Shown in pieces: positions 31,301 through 43,582 of a stretch of 64,000 bases of DNA (position 1 is its first letter; every line of letters begins with the position of its first letter). The stretch lies in the NCBI GenBank assembly GCA_947650285.1, contig CANTFL010000090.1:1269094-1333093 (forward strand). Reading direction: 5' to 3'. Origin of the DNA: Hyaloperonospora brassicae. Lineage: Eukaryota; Oomycota; Peronosporomycetes; Peronosporales; Peronosporaceae. The notes beneath the pieces were generated by a model. The model was given only the letters and a program-made list of their open reading frames with translations, was not told the DNA's origin and ran no database searches. A program made the translations under genes and the position numbers.

Positions 31301-32143
31301 CTTGGCTGTCTTTTTTCGTCACGGGAAAGTTTGACCAGGATATTCACTGTTTTCACCGTGCACTCAGACGAGCACCTCAGAATATACGTTGCGTCCAGAG
31401 CAGGATGAGCTTCGATTCGGGTCTATCTGATCACCCGCATTCAGAGCAGGATAAGCTTTGATTCAGGACTATCTGATCCACGTGAGATTATCGCAGTTGT
31501 CGGCAAGTGTCAGCAGCGTGACAAGTGTTGACCAGCCGAGACCAAAGCTGCGATTCAACGACAGGGGACTGAAGAGGTGTATGCGGCTGCTACTGCATGT
31601 ACATATATTGGGCGAGTTGTTCAGTCTATAAGTGAAAGAAGATGCGATGCAAGCGGCTATGCAAAGAGACAAGTCGAGCTCGTGAAAAACAGAATAGTTG
31701 TGACAAATCGCACAGATGGCGCCAGGTAACACTGTAGAGCAGGCCCATTGCAGTCGCTGGATATAGCTCTGATAAGCACAGGAGATTGTCATTGCATATA
31801 CTTACATGCGCGACGTGATAAAGTATAGCGTCGACACGCACCTACTTTATGTTCCCAAACAAGCGATCTCTCGATTCGATCACGTAACGCTTGCATCATC
31901 CCGCTTCAAAGGTTTCCTGAAGCGCAGCCCGAGCATGTCGTTCAGATCGCTGAAATCATGGCACACCCGCATCAAGCTGCTCGATAACGAGGCCGGACTT
32001 GGTCCGTGTACACACAACACTTGCTTCCATCCATGCGGTCTCATCATCAACAGCTAATGGAAAAATAACTGACTGCCGCTGGATGCTCATAAGGTGTTGG
32101 CAATATCGCTCGTCCACTTGTCAGGCATAATCTCGATGGTCGA
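31301..32143. other. Host flank left of the LTR cluster
   Basis: No gene recognised. Bases 31638-31930 correspond to the 291-bp segment that is present three times in unit 2 around element C. Confidence 0.5.
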
Positions 32144-32608
32144 TGTAACGGGGTGAGCCCGTTACATAAAAATTGATACGAATGTATCGATTTTCGAATA
32201 TTATCTATTTAGATAAAATTCAATCAACATTACTCAAAAAGAGTTGATGTTGGCAGAATCTTACCCCCGAGGGTAATATTCGTGGCTACCCCACTTCTTG
32301 GTTGCTGTAGACGCTACATCAACCAAATTAACCACCAATCGCTGCTGGGAGTGCGCAATTGATGGTGAGCAAGAAACCCACATAGGAGATTGCAGTTTAA
32401 AATAGTTAGATCAAGACAAATATGGCTTATTATAGAAACACAACTATATTAAATACAGTCCTACTTTTCCCTCACACAGAGCGTTCGGGTTCGGTCTACT
32501 TCCCCGCACTTCCTCACACCACGTGTACGTGACGTTGAGATTACACATCCTTTTGTTCGGTTTACACAAGGTATAACCAATCATCTGGCAAGAGCGTGCC
32601 TCGTTACA
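32144..32608 (+). repeat. Solo LTR of the element-A family with 5-bp TSD, copy 1
   Basis: The 465-bp sequence begins TGTAACGGGGTGAGCCCGTT and ends CTCGTTACA. It is flanked by GTCGA on both sides (32139-32143 and 32609-32613). It is related to element A's LTR but in opposite orientation, separated from it by 61 bp. No internal region is attached, so it is a recombination-derived solo LTR. Confidence 0.85.
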
Positions 32609-32669
32609 GTCGACGTAAGCACCAAAAAATGTCATACTCCGAGTCTTTACGGTCAAATTAAGGCGTACC

Positions 32670-33122
32670 TGTAACGGGGCACGCTCTTATGAGATGAATG
32701 ACAAGAGCTTGTGTGAACTGAACACAAGACTGCGTACTCACGTCGTCACTTACACGTGGCGAGGAAGCGCAACCGAAGCAAACAGAAACTGAAAGCTCTG
32801 TCTAAGGGAAAAGTAGAACTGTTTATTTAATATAGTTATAACGTTCAAAGACCATCTTTATCTTGATCTAACTATCTTAAATTACAATCTCCTATGTAGG
32901 TTTCTTGCTCACCACCCATTTGGCGCGTCCAGCAGCGATTTGTGGTTAGTTTATTTGATGCACTGTGTAAATTAATTGATAAGTAGAGTACCGAATATTA
33001 CCCTTGGGGTAAGATAATGCCAACATTACCTCTTTTCGAGTAATGTCAATTGAACATTATCTAAAAAGCCAAAAATCGATACATTCGTATCAACTTTTAT
33101 GTAACGGGCTCACCCCGTTACA
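32670..33122 (-). repeat. Element A 3' LTR
   Basis: 453 bp, with ends TGTAACGGGG and CCCCGTTACA. It is related in sequence and same in orientation to 47697-48133, and inverted relative to the solo LTR at 32144-32608. Confidence 0.85.
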
Positions 33123-33137
33123 TCACCTTCCCTTAAC
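33123..33137 (-). promoter_or_regulatory. Element A polypurine tract
   Basis: Read on the minus strand, AAGGGAAGGTGA directly precedes the 3' LTR. This is the standard plus-strand primer position and fixes the element's orientation. Confidence 0.6.
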
Positions 33138-33201
33138 TATCAGTCACTCTAGTGAGTGACAAGATTGTTTGGTGACAGAGTAACCACTGTTTGGTCGCTT
33201 T

Positions 33202-34310
33202 GTGGAAAAGGGAGCACTTGTTTGTTCTGACCAACTCATCCCAGCTTTTCAGCGCATGACGATTTCATCCATTCTCTGGGCGAACAAGACCGCAGCTGGA
33301 GCGGCTGCAAGGATCCGTGTATCCGGAGAGCAAGCAGTCCAAGACTCGTCAGCAGGTATCTCATCGCCTGCTGCGGTTGATAAGCATCCGGCAACACCCA
33401 ATGTTGTAGGTGCAAGTCGTCAATCACGTACAGCTTCTTCATCCTCAGCCAGAACTGCGTATGGCAGTCGCATGGACGTCGACTTTGAAATAGAGGTGGT
33501 CTATTCGGGCGCGTCGGACCTCCCGTCCGACTCGAAGTCTCCTGCATAGCCCGGTCGTAAGGCTGTGGGTGCGGGCCCGACGACTGCTGTCCTCCTGGTA
33601 GTCTCGACAAGAATCTACGCCATGGAATATTCGGCTCATCCGACGAGTATGAGTACTCGTCGCGGGGATTGAACCGATCGCGCTCGCATTCATTTGATGC
33701 GAGTGCGCATCATGAGTACGTTAGTTATCGTGATGATGTCAATGGCTCTTCACGGAGTCATTGAAGCCATAGCAATCCCAGTGATTGTGGCGATTGCAGC
33801 GCCATCATTTATGTCGGATCTGCGCAAGAGGAGAAAGATTGCAACGTGTTACGATCTACTCCTCACAAATAAACCATGGATACCTGTTCTGCGCAATCTG
33901 AGGCAGTGGTATGGCTATGCCACTGGGAATTATCGGACCCCGCTCTTCGATTCGTCAAGACTCCATGGTCGTGATGTCAGTTCGAGTGATTATCGCACTG
34001 AACATGAGCATTACATCGATATCTGTTTCAGACATCGATGATTTTTACGGCAACCGAAACCAAGACAAAGTTTCGTTGGTGCAGACGTGGAACCTTATTC
34101 ATCGGCAACGTTGAGAATGTTGGCCGTGACGCTTGGCTGAACAAACTCATTGCATCTCGCAATAGGTTTGAGCAGAAGTCGCCAACCGGTGTTTGGTTTA
34201 AATTCTACCGGTTATCTCGAGAGGCAGGTTTACCTTGCCTCTCGTGGGGAGAGAACTGTCAGAGTGTGTTGACAACTCAGTTCGCGCCCCTAGGGATGCG
34301 TCTTCCCTAA
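33202..34310 (+). pseudogene. Antisense reading frame in element A (between 3' LTR and chromodomain)
   Basis: The plus strand, opposite to the element's own genes, carries a run of protein-like frames: 33202-33549 (SAGISSPAAVDKHPATPNVV and similar, ending at TAG), then a frame near 33830-34041 (KRRKIATCYDLLL..KPWIPV) and one at 34110-34310 (ENVGRDAWLNKLIASRNRF). No family recognised. In unit 2 the first TAG is a Lys codon and the frame runs on to 61754. The position mirrors the antisense frame of element B. It may be an accessory gene of these chromoviruses, now broken, or simply shadow coding. Confidence 0.4.
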
Positions 34311-34421
34311 TCAACCCTACTGAAGGAAGCGCATCTCGGCTAAAATGTACAACGGGATTGAGAGCTTGCAATGCCTTTACGAACGCGCCGGGAGTTCGTG
34401 TGACGATGGACTTCCATTGAA

Positions 34422-36660
34422 AAGGGTGCGTCTCGTCGTAATTCTCGACGAGACCGGGGACATCAACCATCAGCTGAGCGCGGGGCTCCCAGCTGTTCCG
34501 AGAGGTTGGATACCCCCGCCACTGCACGAGGTAAGTCGTCCTTGATCCTGAATCGTCATGGTGGTTCAAGATACGCTTCACAAGGAAGTGTTAAACACCG
34601 TGTAAGTCCACTAAATAATGTGGTGGAGGAGGAAAACCCTCCTCCAAGTCTTTGAGCTCGGCATCTCGGCCAACTTGAGATGGATCGCGCAATTGCTGAA
34701 TTGCTCGAGGGTTTAGAGCACGAGAGTGATAGACGCTATGCTCTGACCGATCCTGTGCGATAGAACCTCACGGATCGTGAGGCTGATCGTGCGAACGATC
34801 GTGCCGATTAATCCTTCGCACAGCTTCATGTCGAGCGGGATGTTAGTTACCTCGTTGGCAAGCTGGCGACAGCTCGCAGGGGGATCTCTCAGTTGAATGT
34901 AGAGTTTCCTCATTCCGCATTCATACTGATCGTCTGGAGCGCGAACGAAAGAACCTGATGAAGTTTATTGAGCGTGGGAGCTATCTTACAGATTCTTGAG
35001 CGTGGGGCTATCTTCATCGTTGGAAGTGGCCTCGTACTGACAGTACGGGCGGAGGCGGCCCACGTAAAATGTGGTATGCGTACGCATACTACGTGGCAGT
35101 TTGATCTTGTATGCGTGCCTTGTCGGCGCAGCACACGAAAGAGGCCGATGTACTTGGGCAGTAGTTTACTGCTGCTCACATTGGTCACTACGTGTCTAAG
35201 TAGGTTTATCATAGATAGTAGTAGGACTACGTCACCTTCGACAAACAAATGTATATTTGCTTTTCCATTCTTGTCATCGTTCCGTTTCTGACGGTCCACC
35301 GCGTAAGCGATAGAATCCTGTACGAAACGGACCACTGCTTCACGAGCCAGCACAAATCCTTCTGCTGACTCGGCATTCTTTTGTTTGGTTCGCCGTGTGC
35401 GAACTGCAGAAAGAGTCCTTTCCTCTTTCTGTTCATCAGCGTGGACGTCGTCATCCTCGCTGAATAGCCGTTGGCGATGATGGAAATACCAGCATCGTCA
35501 TCATCATCCGACTCAATAATAGCTTCATCGATATTATTGAATCAGATGGTCTTCTTCTTAGATGTCGACCTGATCGACATCGGCATCATACGTGACGACA
35601 TTAGCGTCGACACGTGATCAGCAAGAGCCAGAATGCTTTTTGCTCGATCAAGTCCCTCTCCCCATATCCAAGAGTCACACTCTGAGAGGGTGGGTAGACG
35701 TGGATGGCGTTAGCCATTCACGAAGAATGGTGTGTGCTGTGTTGAAGCATGCACCGAATTATTGATGGCAAATTCTACCAGCGGTAGGAATTTGCCCCAA
35801 CTCGAGATCGAGGGGACGTATCCTCGAGGGATCTCTTTAAGAACACGGTTTGCGCTTTCCGTCTGACCATCGGTTTCAGGATGGTCACAGGTTGACGTCT
35901 TCGAACGCGTTCCGAGCGGTCGGAACACGGATTGCCAAAACTCCTCCGTGAACCGAGGGTCACGGTCGGACACGAGTTTACGGGGTAACCCGTGGTGTCG
36001 AATTATCGTGTAGATAGAGACACGAGCACATCCCTGTGCCGTGATTGACTCAGGTACTGCAGAAATATGCACCATCTTGCTAAAACGGTCAACGGACACA
36101 AGAATAACATTTTTCTTATGTCCGTCTTCAGCGAAATCGAAGACGAAGTCCATGGAAACCGAAGACGAAGTCCATGGAAACCGAAGACGAAGTCCATTGA
36201 AACGGACTGCCAGCACTAGGCCGGGACAGGTGGAGACTGTAAGGGTGCGCGGGTGAAGGACTAGGTTTCACCCGTTGGCAAGCCTCCCAAGCACAAATGT
36301 ACTTGAGGACAAACTGATACTGGCGGGGTCAGTAAAAGTCACGACTTAATGTAAGTTAAGTCTTACCCCCACCACGATGCCCGCCTGTTGGGGAATCGTG
36401 ACACTTATACAAGATGCGCAAGCGCAAATTGTTTTTAGCGGGAACGACGACGCGAGGCATGTCGCCGGCAACGGCCGTATAGTACAGCAAACTGCTGCGT
36501 GATGTGTGGTGGTCCGAGGCGGCTCGGTACAAAGCCGATATATTTTTCAATAATTTACGAGATGGATTCACCAGATGATACCCAAAGCGCTGAAGATCCT
36601 TATCTTCAGCATAGGCCTTCTTTACGTCGTCAAGTAACGTTGACGACGACACACTGACTG
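34422..36660 (-). pseudogene. Element A integrase and chromodomain remnants
   Basis: Minus-strand pieces in element order. The integrase N-terminal part is near 36356-36652 (KCHDSPTGGHRG). The catalytic core is at 35710-36216, with DRFSKMVHI, SDRDPRFTEEFW and TDGQTESANRVL, so its D and E positions can be seen. A C-terminal segment lies at 34910-35353 (KLLPKYIGLFRVL). The chromodomain lies near 34422-34581 (TTYLVQWRGYPTSRNSWEP). The frame is broken between each piece. Confidence 0.82.
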
Positions 36661-36999
36661 TAAGTGTCGCAACAGTGGGCTTATCTTCACTGTCGGAATG
36701 CGCGCCCGGATCGAAATCGGGTCGGCGTGAAAGCTCTTTAGCGACAACATTCAGTCTCCTGGTTTATACTCGACGGAGAAGTTTTACTCCGCGAAGAAAG
36801 ACAGCCATTTCTCCATTCGATACGAGAGGTGTAGATTATTTACGGCCGTGCGTAGAGACGCATGGTCCGTAGAGACGATGAACGGTCGATCTCCCAAGAG
36901 GTATCCAGTGCATACTTCCTGGCAAGGGGTTCCTTTTCATAGACTGGGTAATCATGCTCAGCTGCTTACAGCTGAAGAGATTGATAGAAGATTACGCGC

Positions 37000-38171
37000 T
37001 CTGCGCCATCTGTATCAGACTTCATTGACTCACAGCCGATCGCAAAATCGCTGGCGTCACAGACCACATGGAATGGTCTGTCCTGGTCTACGATCGCCAG
37101 TATGGGCGATTGCATCAAGCTCTGATTGACACCTTCAAATGAACGCTGACAGTCAGCGTTCCATTACCACTTCACATTTTGATTGAGTAAACGAGAAGGA
37201 TACACAGTCGTCTCAGCGTAGTTGCGCGAGTACTTGTGCAAGTACGCCGCTAGTCCAAGGAACTTCCTTAGTCCCTTGACATCGACTGGCACTGGCCAGA
37301 CGGTGATCGCCTTAACCTTTTCGGGATCAGGGTGTACGCCGTATTTACCCACGATGAACCCAAGAAGTGGTATTTTGCTAGCCGCAAATATACACTTCTT
37401 GAGGTCGTCGTACAACCTATACTTGCGCATAAGTTGAGCAACCTGACGAACGTGTGTTCTGTGAACTTCCACGTCCGCCTTTCCGTCCATAGCGCGGCTT
37501 TGAACAAACACATCGCCGAAGTAATTCGGTGCGAAATCCCGCACCGGTCTCAACAGATTTGTAACACATCTGTCGAATGTTGCAGGGGCGTTACTCAGTC
37601 CTTCTGACATCTTTGGCCACCCCCGCAGCATACCGCTGTGGGTGCTCACCGCATTGTACGGGATGTTCTGTTCACGCATAAGGATCTGATAGAATCCATC
37701 CATCAGATCCATGGACGAGAAGATGGTACTATTAGACATACCATCTACGATCACGTAGTTCCTCGGTATCGGCGTCTGAGCCGGTACCGTTGCAGCATTC
37801 AACTTGTTGAACGCGTGCGCTATCCGCCATTCTCCTGTAGCATTTCGCACACAAAAGGTCGGATAGCTGTGAGGGGAAGTTGATTCCCTCACATGTCCCG
37901 CTGCAAAGGGATCGGCAAAGAACTTGTCGATCGATTGTACTTGTTCACGAGGCAGTTGCCACCGCTTTATGACACAGTACTTCGAGCCCGGTTTGACCTC
38001 GATCTCGTGTAGAGTGCCTTTGTCCTTAGGCTTTTCGCATGGCACGGATTCAGGGAACACATCCTTGAATTCAATCAAATCCTTACACAAAGGATTTGCC
38101 TGAAGCGACTCCCACGATTGAGATGTGTATCGTTTAATCCGAGTCTTCTCATCGAGGACAATTTCGTCCAT
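37000..38171 (-). pseudogene. Element A reverse transcriptase and RNase H remnant
   Basis: The 335-residue frame 38171-37164 holds the gypsy RT core: SYPTFCVRNATGEWRIAHAF, FSSMDLMDGFYQILM and LSNAPATFDRCV. The active-site box reads NYFGDVFV, where YFDD is expected, so one catalytic Asp is Gly. The connection region follows (GLRKFLGLAAYLHKYS). RNase H starts in another frame near 37070 (VVCDASDFAIG), then is lost. Confidence 0.85.
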
Positions 38172-39070
38172 CGATGAATTGCCGAAAGTCAGTTAGGTCT
38201 CAGCAAAAACCATTGCCGATCGAATATCGATGACGTACTCCAACTCCGCGACGAGTCTAGAGACCTGCTTGACTTTGCCACTACGCAGATCACGCAAGCA
38301 CCGTTTCGGTTCTAGCGTTGGAACTTTAGTTATCTCCGAAGTTAGCTTCGGAGGCACAACCAGATCAAGCGTTAAGCGCCTACGCTTGATCCGTGATTGA
38401 CCAAGACGTTCAACGTCTTGGTTCCTTCCTGGGAACTTGTTTCCACAGGCTGCTGGGGGCTTTTCCGCTTAGGTTGCTGAGTGCCTAATCTCTCAGCAAG
38501 TAACTCTAAAGAAATTACTTTTTCAATAGCTTGGGGACTTATTCCCTCTACGTCTTCTTCCTGTGGATGTGCAACCACAGTCAGGTCCCGATTCTCTACG
38601 GTCGGCTATCCAGTCGCCCTAGGATGACCGAGTCGCCCTATGATGACCGTGTCGCCCTTTGGCGGCAACAGGCTTCTTTTTTCTAGGATGTGGCCCGCTA
38701 GGCATGCATCCATGTCTCGGTCCACTCGACTTATTCGATTGGTGGACCTTCGGCACCGCCTGTACTTCTGTACAGCCGCCGGAAGCTTGCTCCACAGTGT
38801 AGTGATCAACTACACTGTGATCTTGTGCGGTCGTGCTAACGACCTACCGCAAGTGAGGCCACCGCACTCACTCGCAGAACATCCACACGCCTGTGGACGC
38901 TCTAAGATGTTCATCAGATGTTCATCTGATGAACAAGCGGAAGGCATCTTCACGAATCGATGCTTCCAGCTCACGCTTGGCTCGTACCTTCTGAGCCAAG
39001 GTAATCCTAGGATGACATCAAATTTGCCATCCAGATCCAGTACGACGAAGTCATCATCGTACTGTTCGCC

Positions 39071-40549
39071 CTATAACGTGTAGTAGATTCCCCCTACACG
39101 TTTCTCAACGATTATCGATGCACCTGTGGCAAGGCGCACCGTCATTTTTGATACAGGGATGTTGCGTGAAACGAACTTGAGCCTACTCCTCCCTAGTGAC
39201 TGGTGACGAACGAAGTTGTTCGACGCCCCACAGTCTACTAGGGCACGAAGTGACATATCTTTTGTCTCTTCCAATATCAAGGTGAATAGCGATACGTCAT
39301 CACCAGGTGCAGAGACACACAGTGACTGTGTATTTGGAGCATGTTTCGTCAAGAGATTTGCAAATTCTCTTGATTTGCTGGATTAGTAGAACGCTCCGAC
39401 TATACTGACCCGGCCATTTTTTGATGTTCCGCTTTGCTGTTGCGGTTTTTTAACAGCGTCGGACTACGCCCATTGCTCTTTTTTCCAAATGGCCAATCAG
39501 TTCGCTCATTCGTGTTCTGTACTGGGCGTGGTGCACTGCAGTCATAAGCGTAGTGTCCTAACTTCTGACAGCGATTGCACTTCGGCAATCGCTTGTTGAT
39601 TGAAGTGCGAGGTCTCTCGCTCTCAACATATCAGAGCTCCATTAATTCTGGACCTCCAGTCTCTTGTCGTCCCGGCGGGCGATAAGAGTTGGAGCTAGCA
39701 TGATCCTGTCTCAAGCTAAAGTCCTCCTGTTTCTCAGCTGAGATTTCTAGCTCAGGCGTATCTAGATCCAAGCGGAGCAGGTGGTTCCTGACGGATCCTT
39801 CTGCGATCCCTTGCATGAACACAGTAATCAACGTGTGTTCATGTACTGAGTTGGCAGTTATACTACTCGCGAGGAGTCGTATATGCTAAGCGTAAGCATG
39901 CACACACGCTTACCCTGCTTGAGTTTCAGGAGCTCTTATCGAGCCCTGAACTCAGCCTGTGACGGCTCAAACGCTTGTATGAGCCGGGTCTTAAAGGCTT
40001 ACAGTGACTCAAGAGCACATGGATTTCTCTTCTCCATCCCTAACGTCCAAGCCTTGGCACGTCCAGCCAAGTGGGTTTGAGCAAATGTTAGTTTCATTTG
40101 CTAATCGTCGATACGTCGTTGTTTTATGGCTATGTCTAGTTCGACGAACCATAGCATCATGGAGTCTTTCTCGACTCCTCTGTACTTGGAGATGTCAACC
40201 TCCAAGATTTCGGGACGACGCGTGTGTGTCTTCCCGCCCGCAGCAGCATTGAGTTGATGCTGTCTCAACAGCTCTGTCTGTTGAGAACCGAGTTCTCTCA
40301 ACTGCTCAGCTTGTTGAGATCCTTGCTGGTGAAGCAAGGCTACTTTTTCTCTTTCGGTGACAAGTTCATGTTGAATGAACCTGGATATACAGGCCTGTTG
40401 TTGGTCTCTGACAAGATAATTCAAGATAGCGGTAACGTCAGTGTCGCCCACGGTATAACTCATACGTTCTGCCGCGGTCCATTCGAGGTCTCTCAAATGG
40501 TTAAAGCCTTCACGTGTGGCGTGAAATCATTCCGCTTCATCTAACATGT
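39071..40549 (-). pseudogene. Element A gag, zinc knuckle and protease remnants
   Basis: Gag starts near 40539 on the minus strand and hits a stop after eight codons, then stays open through 40496-40101 (RMSYTVGDTDVTAILNYL; glutamine-rich coil GSQQAEQLRELGSQQTELLR). A CCHC knuckle, CNRCQKLGHYAYDC, lies in 39588-39400. The protease frame 39352-39071 has LVDCGASNNF, a DSGAS box with Ser changed to Cys. Confidence 0.75.
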
Positions 40550-40572
40550 TCATCTTAAAATGTGACGGTCCT

Positions 40573-41096
40573 TGTAACGGGGTTACACGTCGACTGGTAG
40601 TCGACAATAGTTGTGGTACACACGAGGGATGGGATCCCCTTTACAGTAATATTCGAACACAAGTATCAATTGTTGAAGACTGATGTCTGTCAACCATTGA
40701 TTACAAGATATTTTAATAGGTTTATTTGGGACATTAGCGGTAAGGTTGATTACTTTGTTCTACGGTGTTCTTTAAGGTAAAAAAAGAACTAAAATTCAGT
40801 TCTCATTTTGATCAACGAAAGACACGTGCCTTACGAGGCGTCTTGATCGGAAGAGCTATCAACGCCTGTAAAGGCAGCTGATCTTGAGCACTCTGTGCTG
40901 TGATTCTCTTGATTCGCTTGGTCCCCCTGGAAGAGGGACCGTAAGCTCTATGAGCTTGTTGACTCTCTGAGTCGGTTTTTTAGAACCAAAGTTGCTCGTA
41001 GAGGTGTTGACACTATAAGTAGGGTTCGTTGAACCAATGTTGCTCATTGAGCGTTAAGTCTTCCTCAGACTTAAGAAGCTGTGTAGCTCCGCTATA
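40573..41096 (+). repeat. Element B 5' LTR
   Basis: Begins TGTAACGGGGTTACACG and ends GCTATA. It aligns along its length with 47122-47658, with substitutions and small indels. Confidence 0.85.
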
Positions 41097-41098
41097 CT

Positions 41099-41107
41099 TG
41101 GTAGCAC
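41099..41107 (+). promoter_or_regulatory. Element B candidate primer-binding site
   Basis: TGGTAGCAC, 2 bp after the 5' LTR, begins TGG as expected for pairing with a tRNA CCA end. The tRNA is not identified. Confidence 0.5.
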
Positions 41108-41157
41108 TAGTAGTTAATCTACACCTGAGTCGGTAACGAATGATTATCTGCGAGGAT

Positions 41158-42189
41158 GGAGTAATCCACACCCCTCTCGGAGGCTCAAAAGGTCGCGCTT
41201 GAGAAGCTGACCGCTGCCGTAGGCTTAAAGTATGTGGAGTTTATAGCTGCACAAGGTCCCGATGCGCTCAATGCACGAGTCGATGCCTTCATGCAGTACG
41301 AAACGGCCCTTCTAGGGCAGGTATAAAACAAGGGAGCGTTGGCTATGCCAACACGCTTTGTGGCAATGCCAGACGTAGAGGCTAAGCCTCGTCCCGTTCG
41401 GGTGGACGTTAAACATTACTCGAGGAAGGAGGGGGAAAACGTGACCCTCTGGATCCGTGAGATTGAGATGGCCATGAGCTCTGGCCTTATCTCACTGGAG
41501 TATCAGCGGGTCTCTCCGGCCATCTCCAAGCTCGATGGAAGATATAGAGAGTGGTCTCTGACGTGTGGCACTTCGGTCGGCTTGGCGTTTCCCACATGGG
41601 ATTCGCTCAAGATAGACCTATTGCGAGTTTTCTCGCCGCCTAACCAGGCCTATCGCGTGCGCTCACGCTTCTTGTCTACCCGTCAGGGTAAGAATGAGCT
41701 AACGGACTATGTCCAGGAGTTGTGAACTCTTATGGGTGCTATGCAGTCTGACCCTCTCCCTGAGACAGTCTATGTGACTGTCTTCGTGGAAGGTCTTTGT
41801 AATGGCGTTGCCAGGACCGAGGTGTTTCGAGTCCATCCCTCTACTTTTGATGAGGCTGTTAGCATCGCTCAAAATGCTGAGCACAACTTCAAGTCGGACA
41901 GACTTGGTTGAAATGGGTACACCTCAAGCTTTGCGAGGGCAACCTCTGAGAGCACCTCGGCTTACTGTTAGCCAGAACCGATGGATCTCAGCCATGCTGA
42001 AGATAAAGGTGAAGCGGAGATTCATGTTGCAGAGCAACGACAGGAAGTGAAACGCTGTTATATGTGCGGAAGCACCAAACACTTGCGTCCCACTTGTCTA
42101 TTGCGTAAGCAACAACCGACCTTTATGGTTCGAGATCCCAGCCACAACCAGAAACCTGGTATGGCACGGGGAAACGTCGACACCCAGTA
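41158..42189 (+). pseudogene. Element B gag with CCHC knuckle
   Basis: The frame from ATG 41158 meets TAA at codon 3 and again near 41326, then is open over 41339-41725 (KHYSRKEGENVTLWIREIEM; a gag capsid-like region), stops with TGA, and continues to a zinc knuckle CYMCGSTKHLRPTC near 42058-42099. Three or more disablements. Confidence 0.75.
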
Positions 42190-42276
42190 GGCGCGGGGCG
42201 CCCTACTGGGGTAGAACTGAGTTCTGTTGCTTCTCTACGAGGTAGAGTGAAACTGGGCTTAGCCCCACCGAGCTAG

Positions 42277-42939
42277 GTGCCCACCAGCACAGAGCGTGGA
42301 TACAAGCCTGGCTTGTTAGTCGCCGCGGCGGGGATTAAAGGCTTTGAAAAGCATTGGTCGATCCCAATCGACTCCGGAGCATCATGTAATTATGCTCGAC
42401 GTCGTTCCCCTGAGGAAAGTCAGCGGGACATTGAAGCGCTTAAAGTGCATGAAGGTGATTCGATCACCGTTCGTTTAGCGACTGGTAGTCGCGTAACGGC
42501 GCCTAAGGTTCCGTTGAACTCAGATGTGAAGTTTTTGGACTTTGACAGCATTAAACGCTGTCTTGTCCTCTATTTGGATTCGAGATATGATCTCATCCTG
42601 GGTATGGCTTGGCTTGAACGCCACGAGCCATGGATTGATAGGAGGTGTAAGACCTTTAGCGCCACGCGCAATGCTACTACAGAAGCTTTGGAGAGTCATG
42701 AACACACCTTTGCTAGGCAACAAAAGCGATATTGGCGCGAGCCCTTGACGGAAGATGTCAATGTGCTGGACATTGGTATGTCAGAGCTGATTAACGCCAA
42801 TATCAATGACATTAATATTGAGCGGAGCTCTTTCACCGAATGTGAAGGCAGTTATACTCCGTTGAGTGATACTCGTTGTGATACAGAGTCACTGCATGCT
42901 GCAGGCATGGTTGGCCTAGGGCTGAGTCATCACAAATAA
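42277..42939 (+). pseudogene. Element B aspartic protease region
   Basis: A 220-residue frame with IPIDSGASCNYARR (the retropepsin DSGAS box), VRLATGSRV and YDLILGMAWLERH, the usual order of a gypsy protease. It ends at a stop before the RT frame. A pair of near-identical segments of about 110 bp follows at 42960-43160 (GTGGCACGTGAAATTCAACC and similar), partly duplicated. Confidence 0.78.
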
Positions 42940-43582
42940 AATTCCTCTGATGTGAGAGTGGTGGCACGTGAAATTCAACCGAGTGAGGGCGGCCGAGGTG
43001 GCACCTCACTGAATGTCGGTAATGACATTGATGGCTAGAAGCCAGAGTGTTCAGGGCTAAGCCCGAATGCTGTACGTGAAGTGGCACGTGAAATCCCACC
43101 GAGTGTGGCTGAGATGGCACCTCACTGAATGTCGGTAATGGTATTGATGTCATGAATCCAGAGTATTTAGGGCTAAGAACGAATTATGTAAGTGAAGTGG
43201 TACGTGTAATTCCACTGGGTGAAGTGTTCGAGTTACGTATAACTTCACCAGATGTCGTTCAAGACATGAGTTCTCGTATAGAGCGTGCTAAGATGAACAG
43301 CAAACACGGGGACTCTATTGTACCGGCCTCTAGGAGGCGTAAGGTTTCTTTGAGGAAACAATCTCAGCGTAGGGTGGCAATAATTGAGCCACCTACTTCT
43401 AAGAAGTCACGAAGTGATAATAGTAATTATACGCTATATACACTTGTCAATGGGTTGACTGGACAGATTGATGGCATATTAGTCTTAAGACTCTTCCATC
43501 CTTGGATACTCTCTTTGAACTAGACAAACTGTCTGACGGCGAATTTAGCCAAGCCTTACCGGCAGGAGAATAATCCGAATTA

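Noticed and set aside
32144..33122. DNA transposon with ~450-bp terminal inverted repeats
   Set aside because: The inverted halves are two LTRs: the left one has its own GTCGA duplication and the right one abuts element A's polypurine tract.
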